A stretch of 64,000 nt of DNA from Nannobrachium achirus (lineage: Eukaryota > Chordata > Actinopteri > Myctophiformes > Myctophidae). The position numbers and the translations under genes are program-made. Position 1 is the first letter of the stretch. Every line of letters starts with the position of its first letter. Positions 27,479 through 35,200 of the stretch are shown here, one piece after another. Under the pieces are notes generated by a model. It searched no databases, was not told the DNA's origin, and saw nothing but the letters and a program-made list of their open reading frames with translations. The stretch is taken from the NCBI GenBank assembly GCA_963921795.1, contig OY997640.1:9226737-9290736 (forward strand). Reading direction: 5' to 3'.

Positions 27479-28147
27479 TCTTACATGTACTAGACACAGC
27501 AGGATGGCGGGCCACAGCGTAGGGATGGTCTTAAACTCTCTCCTGATGACAGACTCCAGTGCATCTTGGGAGATCAGGGGGCTGTCAATCAGAGGGCTGT
27601 CAATCAGGGGGTCGTCATCAACGCCCGGCGTCGTGTCTGATGCGGCTGCCTGCTGCTCAAACACATTGTAACAATGTCAACTCTAACACAAACACACATT
27701 TTAACAATGTATTTACGTCCACACAAAGGAGAAGCATACAAGGACACAAATATTATAGGTGCAGTAAAGTAACATTTACAAAATCATGGTATATGTCTTT
27801 ATGATACAATAGCATGTCTCTTGGTACTCTACGGGTATAAGTAGCAGCGTCTCCGCCATATGTGGCGGCTGCCGACTATAGCGGAGATGGCACAATACTT
27901 TGCCAGCCTTTTTGCCTCTTTTTTGGGCATCCCAAGTTGTTGCAACCCTCTAACAACCGGGGAAATCTCGCTCTTTCGAAGAAATTCGAACGACCATCAT
28001 TTCGACAACAGAGCGTCTGGGTTAGGTTTGGGTGTCGAAAAGATGACACAAAGAAACAGCGAAAAGCTCCCCTAACAACCAGCCTGTGGGTATGTCCTAG
28101 GGCCTAGGCTGCCAAATATAAATACAAATTGTCTGCACCTGTAGCCC

Positions 28148-28202
<55 letters not shown>

Positions 28203-28334
28203 CCAGAGTGGAACTCTGAGGGTACAAATGGACCTGTACGGATACATATTTGTTACATTTGTACAATTAAACGAAACCTGAGCATTTTACTCTTGACAGG
28301 ATTTTTACTACTAGCCTATTGACATCAGAAGCTT

Positions 28335-28407
<73 letters not shown>

Positions 28408-29150
28408 CCCTAGAATGTCTGTGATATTACACACACAGATTACACACACCCGAAGTGAGTTTGAAAACATGACCAATGATGAAAAACTCCAATACCTACT
28501 GGGAGAAATACAACAATGTGCGAACACAGCAGCACGATTTGAGAAACACAACCACCCTAAGGACTACAAACCATGGATTGACATCTAGACCTACTGCATA
28601 CACAGTATGAAACAGAGCTGCTACCTTTAAATGCATTTTGAGGAAAACAAATAGGCTAATGCTGCTATTTGTTCCAAAAGCTTTATACCCTGTATAGTGT
28701 ATATACATAAAATGTCACAATCTGACATAGCCTGTTTGGGTGCCATGGCATTAGTCAGAAAGCTCATTAGTCAGAATCTGGTGATGTTAACCTGGTGAAA
28801 AATACTATGCCTAAACCTAACCTCAGTAAAACTATGCCTAAACCTAACCCTAACTAAATTCTGACTAATGATGAGCTTTCTGACTTATGGGCATTCCCCC
28901 TGTTTACACAATGCTGTACCACCTCCAACTGTATATATGTTCCCCATTTTCAACAGTTTTTATTTTATTTGTGACACTTGCTTTGGCAATGTATGTTTTC
29001 TAATGCCAATAAAGCTCATTTGAATTGAATTGAATAAGACATTTGTCTAATATTCCATAAACAATAGCGCAATAGGAGTGATCTATGGCTGTGTTTATAG
29101 AATAGACAGACATTCTAGAGCTAACACACACACAACACAAAATAAGATGC

Positions 29151-29213
<63 letters not shown>

Positions 29214-29325
29214 GACAAGACATGGTGTTGTATGTAATGTAATTCACAAATTTAGAAGCAGCTAATCGAGCTAAAAGCTAAATACGTACCGTGTAAGTTC
29301 CCTTTGAATCCAGTGTGTGCGACAT
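12217..29325 (-). CDS. tmem192: Transmembrane protein 192 (lysosomal membrane protein), six exons
   Basis: Joining exons 29325-29290, 27652-27485, 26042-25775, 23218-23084, 12971-12866 and 12331-12217 gives one open frame of 275 codons plus stop, close to the 271 residues of human TMEM192. Family knowledge: TMEM192 is a multi-pass late endosome/lysosome membrane protein that forms homodimers. Visible in the protein: an acidic-dileucine type motif DDDPLI (24-29) near the cytosolic N-terminus, like human DDPLLD. Four hydrophobic segments lie near 57-84, 106-122, 152-168 and 178-201. A basic loop [11 protein letters not shown] follows segment 2, RVVRFNRE (204-211) follows segment 4, and the cytosolic tail [18 protein letters not shown] is a likely coiled coil that closely matches human. 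All introns have GT-AG ends with compatible phases (0, 0, 1, 1, 2). The first residues of exon 2 are uncertain by one codon, because two CAG triplets adjoin the acceptor. Confidence 0.94.
12436..12505. repeat. Foldback palindrome in tmem192 intron 5
   Basis: Arms AAGCTCACAACG and CGTGAGCTTGT around the core TGTCGCGCTGTGGCG. Confidence 0.7.
12774..12842. repeat. (TGAA)n microsatellite next to tmem192 exon 5
   Basis: A tetranucleotide array with TGGA variants that ends 24 bp from the exon 5 donor, inside intron 5. Confidence 0.95.
12866..12971 (-). CDS. tmem192: tmem192 exon 5
   Basis: Acceptor TTTCTAG and donor TTCAG|GTACTC. It encodes the polar segment [15 protein letters not shown] to TMETGF. 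The ending matches human SETGFR; the His-rich middle (HEEHSHTHS) is less conserved. Confidence 0.9.
13806..13846. repeat. (TG)n microsatellite
   Basis: TG tract running into a short GA tract. Confidence 0.96.
14213..14261. repeat. (TG)n microsatellite
   Basis: Uninterrupted TG tract. Confidence 0.96.
14963..15356. mobile_element. hAT-type MITE with nested long palindrome
   Basis: The termini CAGTGTTTCTCAACC and GGTTGAGAAACACTG are inverted repeats. The flanks GTCTTCTC and GTCTACTC differ at one of 8 positions, as expected for a hAT target duplication. Inside, 15155-15242 is an 88-bp palindrome. Its left arm extends outwards to about 15047 (ATCGTCACTGTCGGG...), a motif also found at 25133 and 26101. 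Confidence 0.8.
15155..15242. repeat. Foldback palindrome, long copy
   Basis: Arms AGTGAAAACAGCAGATC and GATCGGCTGTTTTCACT enclose a core in which CGCCTCGCA is locally duplicated. Confidence 0.85.
16317..16591. mobile_element. hAT-type MITE
   Basis: Ends CAGTGGTTTCTCAACC and GGTTGAGAACCACTG. The flanks GACTAGAA and GACTAGAG form a 7/8 target duplication. A damaged palindrome arm lies at about 16470-16510. Confidence 0.8.
17037..17443. mobile_element. hAT-type MITE with perfect 8-bp target duplication
   Basis: Ends CAGTGGTTCTCAACC and GGTTGAGAACCACTG. GTCTAATG is repeated exactly at 17029-17036 and 17444-17451. A palindrome copy is nested at 17261-17319. A diverged second element starts immediately after it (about 17452-17700). 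Confidence 0.9.
17838..18252. mobile_element. hAT-like MITE, TAGGGCTGTCAC termini
   Basis: Ends TAGGGCTGTCACGATTA and TAATTGTGACAGCCCT. ATCATAAG occurs exactly at 17830-17837 and 18253-18260. The interior carries repeated ATTGCGATTA motifs and a palindrome at 18045-18126. Confidence 0.88.
18045..18126. repeat. Foldback palindrome inside a MITE
   Basis: Outer arms ATAGTGGAAATAGC and CATTTCCACTAT; inner arms ACAAAGTCACAA and TTGTGAGCTCGT. Confidence 0.8.
18494..18935. mobile_element. hAT-like MITE, CAAGGGTCTTCAA termini, perfect target duplication
   Basis: Ends CAAGGGTCTTCAAC and TTTGAAGACCCCTG. CCTTAAAA occurs exactly at 18486-18493 and 18936-18943. The palindrome at 18646-18714 is the most symmetric copy. 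The right half recurs at about 29940-30145, and a fragment at about 20700-20815. Confidence 0.9.
18646..18714. repeat. Foldback palindrome, reference copy
   Basis: The arms pair almost perfectly for 33 nt, from AAATAGCAGATCTAC to the core CGCCTCGC/GCGAGGCG with a one- to three-base centre. RNA from either strand would fold into a hairpin of pre-miRNA-like length. Confidence 0.88.
19959..20462. mobile_element. MITE with TTAAAGCTATACT termini
   Basis: The left end TTAAAGCTATACT is mirrored by AGTATAGCTTTAA at the right end. The interior is non-coding with a GC-rich stretch (about 20030-20090). Flanking duplication is unclear. Confidence 0.65.
20905..20936. repeat. (ACGC)n microsatellite
   Basis: About eight ACGC units. 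Confidence 0.95.
21088..21338. repeat. GA and GT microsatellite pair
   Basis: (GA)n at 21088-21136 and interrupted (GT)n at 21269-21338, separated by unique sequence. Confidence 0.95.
21791..21849. repeat. Degenerate foldback palindrome
   Basis: CAGCAGACATAAAAGCTTACG faces CGTTGTGAGCTTGTAGATC with several mismatches. Confidence 0.5.
22631..23060. mobile_element. MITE with AGGGCATTCAC termini, abutting tmem192 exon 4
   Basis: The left end AGGGCATTCACAAATA is mirrored by TATTTGGTGAATGCCCT at the right end. The interior is rich in ATTCGAATA motifs and holds a palindrome at 22750-22830. The right end is only about 24 bp from the exon 4 donor. No clean flanking duplication, perhaps because a TG tract follows. 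Confidence 0.75.
22750..22830. repeat. Foldback palindrome inside a MITE
   Basis: Outer arms TTGTGAAAACAGCCGATC and CGGCTATTTTCACAA; core CACCTCGCAACGCAAGGCG. Confidence 0.85.
23016..23310. repeat. Inverted repeat bracketing tmem192 exon 4
   Basis: 23016-23045 and 23281-23310 are reverse complements over 30 bp with one mismatch. They enclose the whole of exon 4 with its splice sites. The left arm is the tail of the MITE at 22631-23060; the right arm follows an AC-rich tract. Confidence 0.85.
23084..23218 (-). CDS. tmem192: tmem192 exon 4 (third and fourth membrane segments)
   Basis: Acceptor CGTTTAG and donor ATGG|GTAAGG. It completes Gly158 and encodes [16 protein letters not shown] through to the hydrophobic stretch ending VPCLIYYM. 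Human has a short loop at the same place between the last two segments. Confidence 0.93.
24041..24088. repeat. (TA)n microsatellite
   Basis: About 24 TA units, flanked by inverted ATATGG/CCATAT motifs. Confidence 0.95.
25008..25327. mobile_element. hAT-type MITE with nested palindrome and perfect target duplication
   Basis: Ends CAGGGTTCCCCAAT and AGAACCCTG. CTATATAG occurs exactly at 25000-25007 and 25328-25335. Inside, about 25131-25262, ATATCGTCATTGTCGGGTG is mirrored by CACCCGACAACGACGATAT: the outer arms of the long palindrome, with the CG-rich core deleted. Confidence 0.88.
25775..26042 (-). CDS. tmem192: tmem192 exon 3 (first and second membrane segments)
   Basis: Acceptor CTCCACCAG and donor GCTG|GTAGGC. 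It encodes residues 69-157, from [16 protein letters not shown] through [13 protein letters not shown] and [16 protein letters not shown]. The exon is strongly GC-biased at third positions compared with its introns. Confidence 0.93.
26101..26240. repeat. Half of a long foldback palindrome
   Basis: ATCGTCGTTGTCGGGTGG to AGCAGATCTACAAGCACC matches the left arm of the copy at 15047-15180. The right arm is absent. It sits about 60 bp upstream (transcript sense) of the exon 3 acceptor. Confidence 0.7.
26985..27384. mobile_element. hAT-like MITE, TAGGGCTGTCAC termini, second copy
   Basis: Same family as 17838-18252. TGTGAGAG occurs exactly at 26977-26984 and 27385-27392. The palindrome inside (27180-27233) has lost most of its left arm. 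Confidence 0.88.
27434..27478. repeat. (TG)n microsatellite next to tmem192 exon 2 donor
   Basis: The tract ends a few bases before the exon 2 splice donor, so the 5' part of intron 2 (minus strand) is almost pure CA. Confidence 0.96.
27485..27652 (-). CDS. tmem192: tmem192 exon 2 (cytosolic N-terminus and start of segment 1)
   Basis: Donor GTACAT|GTAAGA. The acceptor lies in GAGCAGCAG, with one-codon ambiguity. It encodes [17 protein letters not shown] and the first half of membrane segment 1 ([12 protein letters not shown]). The motif LIDSP is tandemly duplicated. Confidence 0.88.
28149..28405. repeat. Two (AC)n microsatellites in tmem192 intron 1
   Basis: AC tracts at 28149-28201 and 28339-28405, the second just upstream of a LINE 3' end. 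Confidence 0.95.
28436..29036 (+). mobile_element. LINE 3' end (truncated), antisense in tmem192 intron 1
   Basis: An open frame ending at 28588 reads [18 protein letters not shown] and then AARFEKH, which resembles the C-terminus of fish L1/Tx1-like reverse-transcriptase ORFs. A 3' UTR follows with GCCAATAAAGCTC and a TTGAATTGAAT tail. Only the extreme 3' end is present, as after 5' truncation. Family assignment is from memory of the motif. Confidence 0.65.
28738..28898. mobile_element. 161-bp MITE inserted in the LINE 3' UTR
   Basis: The ends GGGTGCCATGGCATTAG and GACTTATGGGCATTCCC are inverted repeats extending through a shared AGTCAGAAAGCTCAT motif. CCTGTTT is repeated on both sides (28731-28737 and 28899-28905). 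The related LINE copy at 29541-29806 is uninterrupted at this point. Confidence 0.8.
29151..29212. repeat. (AGAC)n microsatellite
   Basis: About 15 units, 78 bp from the tmem192 exon 1 donor. Confidence 0.97.
29290..29325 (-). CDS. tmem192: tmem192 exon 1 (start codon)
   Basis: ATG at 29325-29323 followed by [11 protein letters not shown], donor ACG|GTACGT, phase 0. The frame continues into exon 2. This is the first ATG in a short, GC-richer leader and the only one joining the exon 2 frame through a good donor. Confidence 0.8.
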
Positions 29326-29329
29326 GGTT

Positions 29330-29460
29330 GTAATGTGTGTAACTTTCAGTTTATTCCACAACAACAAACACGACCCTACATGTTGGCTTGCTTTCAACCC
29401 GCCCCGTTTTCACGTGACACCTGCGGTTAGTAAACTTCCGGTGTCCCTTATTATTGGTCC
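29330..29460 (-). promoter_or_regulatory. tmem192: tmem192 promoter-proximal region with CLEAR-like E-box
   Basis: On the minus strand GTCACGTGA (29418-29410) matches nine of ten positions of the CLEAR consensus bound by TFEB/TFE3, about 85 bp before the ATG. A CCAAT box (29457-29453) and an ETS-like TTCCGG near 29436 are also present. The transcription start is not defined. Confidence 0.55.
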
Positions 29461-29540
29461 TACTGTGTGTTGACTACACTTTAAGGTTCCGGTGTTATCC
29501 CTATCATCATAAACGAACGTGTCCCACTTCAATATCACAT

Positions 29541-29806
29541 ACATTATGAATGAATGCATTTTGAGAAAAAGATAATGCTGCTATTTGTTCCAAAAGCTTT
29601 ATACCCTGTATCAGAGCCCTATACTGCTCTGCCCTGTATATAAATACAATGTCACAATGCGACATAGCTCTGTTTACACAATGCTGTACCCCCTCCAACT
29701 GTATATTATGTTCCCCATTTTCAACTGTTTTCATTTTATTTTGTGACACTTGCTTTGGCAATGTGAACGTATGTTTTCTCATGCCAATAAAGCTCCTTTC
29801 AATTGA
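29541..29806 (+). mobile_element. Second LINE 3' end, upstream of tmem192
   Basis: Shares GAATGCATTTTGAG, CCAAAAGCTTTATACCC, ACACAATGCTGTACC and GCCAATAAAGCTC with the element at 28436-29036, but lacks the 161-bp MITE and is truncated further. Confidence 0.75.
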
Positions 29807-29939
29807 ATGAACTATGAGCCTATCATAAAATCGAAATATACAGGTAAAGTCAAATGTAGGCCCTACTTTTCAATATTTTCGCCCCTAGTGGTAAAACAAA
29901 TATATAAAAAAAAGAACGTGTGATTTTCGCCTCTAGTGG

Positions 29940-30145
29940 AAAATAGCAGATCTACAAGCTTGTAGATCTGCTTATAGATCTGCTATTTTCGGCAAAGAGC
30001 TTTGGTGTCAAGGGGGAAAAGAGCAGACTAAGTACAGAGTGAAAGGTCAAGTTCATATTGACGGTTCAAGTGTTCAAGGGGTCCCTGCTTCATCTCTCTC
30101 TCAGCTAAGGGGTCCTTCTTGGCCTGAAAACGTTGAATTCCCCTA
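29940..30145. mobile_element. Right half of a CAAGGGTCTTCAA-type MITE
   Basis: Opens with a short palindrome (29940-29989) and continues with sequence shared with 18716-18935, including GAGCAGACTAAGTACAGAG. It lies between tmem192 and the next promoter. Confidence 0.7.
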
Positions 30146-30177
30146 CATGGTCACGCCGCGCAGAGCACGCACCCGAG

Positions 30178-30290
30178 CGGACCAATGAGCGTGACGCGCG
30201 TGCCGGCCACGCACGCAGCACACGCTGATTGGCTCCGCGCGGCGCCGCCACGTCACGAGGCGTACATAAACGCCGGTCAGAACCAGAACC
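30178..30290 (+). promoter_or_regulatory. GC-rich promoter of a plus-strand gene
   Basis: Within 90 bp: CCAAT (30182-30186), an inverted CCAAT (ATTGG, 30228-30232), a CRE-like ACGTCAC (30250-30256) and a TATA-like TACATAAA (30263-30270). CpG density is far above that of the surroundings. A transcript start near 30293-30300 is expected. The divergent arrangement with tmem192 fits the human TMEM192/KLHL2 pair. Confidence 0.55.
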
Positions 30291-30292
30291 GC

Positions 30293-30469
30293 GCACTCGA
30301 GCAGTTGTCCAGCTGACAGGCGGCCGCGCGCCGAGACGCTCCGAGTCCGACCTTCAACTTGAACTGTCTGTCTGGCATGAGAAGACACTGACTGTCGCCA
30401 GCAGAGGGCCCTCCAAGCTAGGAATCAATCGACGTTCACTGGACCCGTGTGAAATTCACAACTTTGAAG
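30293..30469 (+). other. Probable non-coding first exon of the downstream plus-strand gene
   Basis: Starts below the TATA-like box and ends TTTGAAG|GTACGG. Its only ATG frame is a few codons long (MRRH, stop), so it is a 5'-UTR exon or part of a non-coding RNA. From the conserved gene order the downstream gene could be klhl2, but no klhl2 coding sequence is in the window, so no symbol is assigned. Sequence from 30299 to about 30880 is the source, or a sister, of the exon-bearing part of the 1.41-kb tandem units. Confidence 0.45.
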
Positions 30470-30895
30470 GTACGGTAAATACATTGTTTTTGTTTTGGTT
30501 AGGATTGGCACATTGATAACGTTTATAGTTTCTGTGTGTTTGGTGTTTGTGTGCTCAGTTAATTTCATACGAGTAATTTAACCTCGGAGGCCACACAGCA
30601 CCGTCGATGTTTCAGTTGATATTTCAATTTGCAATCATTTGGGAGACGGTTTTGACCGTGTCAGCTGTAAGTTAGCTAGCAGTTGCTGCCTTTGTATTTT
30701 GTTGTTAGCGTCAGGACACGCTGCTGTAAACAATCACGTTAACTTGTCAACATGTTGGTGTTTGGGAATCATTCCCAAAGCCTATTTAAAACGACGGTGC
30801 GCCTCCGTCATCTCCACCGAAAACAAGCGCTCCTTTACAAGAACCTAACGGAACCCTGGTGGTGGGTTCGGGTCATGGTTCACGCGTTTAAACTA

Positions 30896-31329
30896 ACTGA
30901 AAAACGTTATTATTTTAATAAACATTTGATTTAACTAGGCTAATAAATGTTAAGCTCAGTTGTAATAATGTCCACATAAACGTAAATCCTTCAAAACGTC
31001 GTGCAGAGGCCGTTGTTCGTTGTATATTTTTAAACTTGGCACTGTGTCAGTTCGGACCAATGAGAGCGACGCATGCTGCGGTGACGTCACACGCTTTTAA
31101 AACTGCCCTCGGAGTTGAAACCTGGAAGTTATCTGACAAACGTTATTATTTTAATCAACATTTGATTTAACTAGGCTAATAAATGTTAAGCTCAGTTGTA
31201 CTAATATCCACATAAACGTAATACTTTCAAAACGTCGTGCAGAGGCCGTTGTTCCGTTGTATGTTTTTGAATTTGGCCCGGTGTCAGTTTGGACCAATGA
31301 GAGCGACGCATGCCGCGGTGACGTCACAG
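30896..31329. repeat. Tandem duplication of a CCAAT/CRE promoter-like module
   Basis: 30896-31092 and 31132-31329 align with an offset of 236-237 bp. Each copy ends with GGACCAATGAGAGCGACG and a palindromic CRE TGACGTCA (31082-31089 and 31319-31326). The same GGACCAATGAG motif opens the promoter at 30178. Confidence 0.8.
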
Positions 31330-32290
31330 CGGTGGAGGTTCGGGAAACTTCGGCTTTTAACGGGCAGGTTCGACCGGGTTTAAACCTCTCTCTCGGTGTT
31401 GCCATGTCTGCTTATTATAAGCGACTTGTTTTTCTGTAAAGTTTTGCAAAGTATTGATACTTGTTACGTGAGCTTGAGTTGGTTTTTAGGCTATTTATCT
31501 TCAAAGCGTTAGCGTGTCAGCGGGCCGTTGCGCGGTTGCTATGGTGGTTGGTTGCTATGTACAATAACAGTACGCCACTTCATGTGGCCTGTAGTCGCTT
31601 GTTTTCGTGGACTAGGTTGCTTATTTCACCAGCTAAATCTGGCAAACAACACAGAACACTCGAAGCAACGTAAATGAATGAAGGGAAAATATTAAGGATC
31701 TACTCGTTTAATCCACTGGTTCTCAAACTGTTTCATGTCAAGGACCCCCAAATTGACTATTACTAGTCCGCGGACCCCCATTTGAAAATATAACTTCCAT
31801 TTGTACACTCAAGCGTGCGTTACAGACCCATAAGGGTCAATTTTGTTCCTCATATCATTTAGCCGGGGACCCTCTAGGTCCCCCTCAAGGACCCATATGG
31901 GGGTCCCCGGAACCAACTTTGAGAACCAGTGATGTAAGGAATGAAGGGAAAAGTTTAAGGATCTGCTCGTTTGACCGGTGGAGGACGCTAAAGTTCTGTA
32001 CAAAAAAAAGAAAGTATTGCAAAATGTAGGTCTATCGTTTTCAGTTCTGTTTATTTGTATGTTTATATGTCACGTTAGAACAATGCTAAAAACAGTTGTG
32101 CAGTAAAACCTTTTAGGTGGTTAAGATCTAATAATTGGTTGTTGGACATGCATGGTTAAATTGGAATGGTTGAGATCTTATACTGTTGGTTGTTTGTTTG
32201 ACATAGTTAATGGGTTGTTGAGGCTAGATATTTGGGCCGTATTTATTTTTTTGATTGATTGATTGATTGATTGATTGAAGAGTGAAGACT
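31330..32290. other. Intron-like sequence before the tandem arrays
   Basis: No exon seen. It contains a MITE at 31714-31932 and a short (TTGA)n tract at 32252-32277 directly before the first 1.41-kb unit. Confidence 0.65.
31714..31932. mobile_element. hAT-like MITE
   Basis: Ends CACTGGTTCTCAAACTG and CTTTGAGAACCAGTG. The interior (GTTACAGACCCATAAGGG) is related to the elements at 5558 and 17460. No clean flanking duplication. Confidence 0.65.
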
Positions 32291-35200
32291 TTATTAGGAG
32301 TTTGCATAGGAAAGGTACAGTTTCATGACGGTACAGTTCACTGGTACAAGGTCTACTAAAAGGAAATCCTAGAAAAGACAAGCTTATTTCCACAGGAAAC
32401 CATTTAAGTATCTCATATAACATTGAATGACAGACGAATAGAACACAGTAGCCTACTATGATAATTACTTTTTTTTACGGTTTTCATGTAATTTTTTTTA
32501 TCTTTGTCTTATAATCTGTACCTAATTAATGTTTTACTTTTATCTGTATTGTGCTGGTGTGTTATACTGTCATTATAGATTATATTTGTATTTATATTAA
32601 GGTTGTAAATGGTTTTATGAGATGATGGAGAGAAGTTGGGGTATTAGTTCTATCTGAAGGCATTGAGATCATTTCAGTCCCTCAGTACAAGGTAAGATAG
32701 AACCTGGTGGCTGACATGTTCCCAAGGCCAAAGTTAATTTCAGATGAACGCATTTTATAATGCCACCTTCTAGCTTGAAAACTAGTGGGAAACAATATCT
32801 GCTTAACTCTAACTGTATTGTTTTTAGACAACAATAAGTTGGACACATTTTTATAACGAGTCCTAGCTTGTTAACTGGTAATTATGAAAACGTTTCCTTT
32901 CAATACAGTGCTACTCATGCTTTATTTTTATGCAGGTGCGATCTAGGTACGGTATTTAAAACAATGTCCACTTAACTGTATTGTTTTCAATAGTAGGCCT
33001 CTATTTGACTGTGTTTTGTGTTGCAGTGCCTGTTTGTAATGTGTTTTACAATCATTTATTTTTGTGTGTCATTACACATGCAGGCAGAAGCTGAAATGGA
33101 GAAGAAGGGAAGCTGAGTGATGGAGCAGTTGTCCAGCTGACAGACGGTGCACCGACACGCAACTTGAACTGTCTGTCTGGAAGGGATGATGCAAGGACTC
33201 TCTGACACTAACTGTCGCCAGCAGAGGGCCCTCCAAGCTAGGAATCAATTGACATTCACTGGACCCTGTGAAATTCACAACTTGAAGGTAAATTGTTTTT
33301 GTTTGTTTTTTTGTTAGGATTGGCACATTGACACAGTTTATGTGTGTTTGGTGTTTGTGTGCTTAGTTAATTTCATACGAGTAATTTAGCCTCGGAGGCC
33401 ACACAGCACCGTCGATGTTTCAGTTGATATTTCATTTGCAATCATCTGGGAGACGGTTTTGACCGTGTCATATTTAGCTGTAAGTTAGCTAGCAGTTGCT
33501 GCCTTTGTTTTTTGTTGCTAACGTCAGGACAAGCTGCTTTAAACAATCACGTTGTCAACATGTTGGTGTTAATTAATTTAATGCAACGTCCGTCCCCATT
33601 CCCAAAGCCTATTTAAAACGACAGCGCACCGAAAACAAGCGCTCCTTTACAAGAACCTAACTGAACCCTGGTGGGTTCGGGTCGGGATTCACACGTTTTA
33701 TTAGGAGTTTTCATAGGAAAGGTACAGTTTCATGACGGTACAGTTCACTGGTACAAGGTCTACTAAAAGGAAATCCTAGAAAAGACAAGCTTATTTCCAC
33801 AGGAAACCATTTAAGTATCTCATATAACATTGAATGACAGACGAATAGAACACAGTAGCCTACTATGATAATTACTTTTTTTTACGGTTTTCATGTTAAG
33901 CGTTATTTTTTTTTATCTTTGTCTTATAATCTGTACCTAATTAATGTTTTACTTTTATCTGTATTGTGCTGGTGTGTTATACTGTCATTATAGATTATAT
34001 TTGTATTTATATTAAGGTTGTAAATGGTTTTATGAGATGATGGAGAGAAGTTGGGGTATTAGTTCTATCTGAAGGCATTGAGATAATTTCAGTCCCTCAG
34101 TACAAGGTAAGATAGAACCTGGTGGCTGACATGTTCCCAAGGCCAAAGTTAATTTCAGATGAACATTTTATAATGCCACCTTCTAGCTTGAAAACTAGTG
34201 GGAAACAATATCTGCTTAACTCTAACTGTATTGTTTTTAGACAACAATAAGTTGGACACATTTTTATAACGAGTCCTAGCTTGTTAACTGGTAATTATGA
34301 AAACGTTTCCTTTCAATACAGTGCTACTCATGCTTTATTTTTATGCAGGTGCGATCTAGGTACGGTATTTAAAACAATGTCCACTTAACTGTATTGTTTT
34401 CAATAGTAGGCCTCTATTTGACTGTGTTTTGTGTTGCAGTGCCTGTTTGTAATGTGTTTTACAATCATTTATTTTTGTGTGTCATTACACATGCAGGCAG
34501 AAGCTGAAATGGAGAAGAAGGGAAGCTGAGTGATGGAGCAGTTGTCCAGCTGACAGACGGTGCACCGACACGCAACTTGAACTGTCTGTCTGGAAGGGAT
34601 GATGCAAGGACTCTCTGACACTAACTGTCGCCAGCAGAGGGCCCTCCAAGCTAGGAATCAATTGACATTCACTGGACCCTGTGAAATTCACAACTTGAAG
34701 GTAAATTGTTTTTGTTTGTTTTTTTGTTAGGATTGGCACATTGACACAGTTTATGTGTGTTTGGTGTTTGTGTGCTTAGTTAATTTCATACGAGTAATTT
34801 AGCCTCGGAGGCCACACAGCACCGTCGATGTTTCAGTTGATATTTCATTTGCAATCATCTGGGAGACGGTTTTGACCGTGTCATATTTAGCTGTAAGTTA
34901 GCTAGCAGTTGCTGCCTTTGTTTTTTGTTGCTAACGTCAGGACAAGCTGCTTTAAACAATCACGTTGTCAACATGTTGGTGTTAATTAATTTAATGCAAC
35001 GTCCGTCCCCATTCCCAAAGCCTATTTAAAACGACAGCGCACCGAAAACAAGCGCTCCTTTACAAGAACCTAACTGAACCCTGGTGGGTTCGGGTCGGGA
35101 TTCACACGTTTTATTAGGAGTTTTCATAGGAAAGGTACAGTTTCATGACGGTACAGTTCACTGGTACAAGGTCTACTAAAAGGAAATCCTAGAAAAGACA

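Noticed and set aside
30143-30516. Open frames of 60-95 codons on both strands over the GC-rich promoter
   Set aside because: High CpG content lowers stop-codon frequency. The frames cross the promoter elements and the splice donor and show no recognisable domain.
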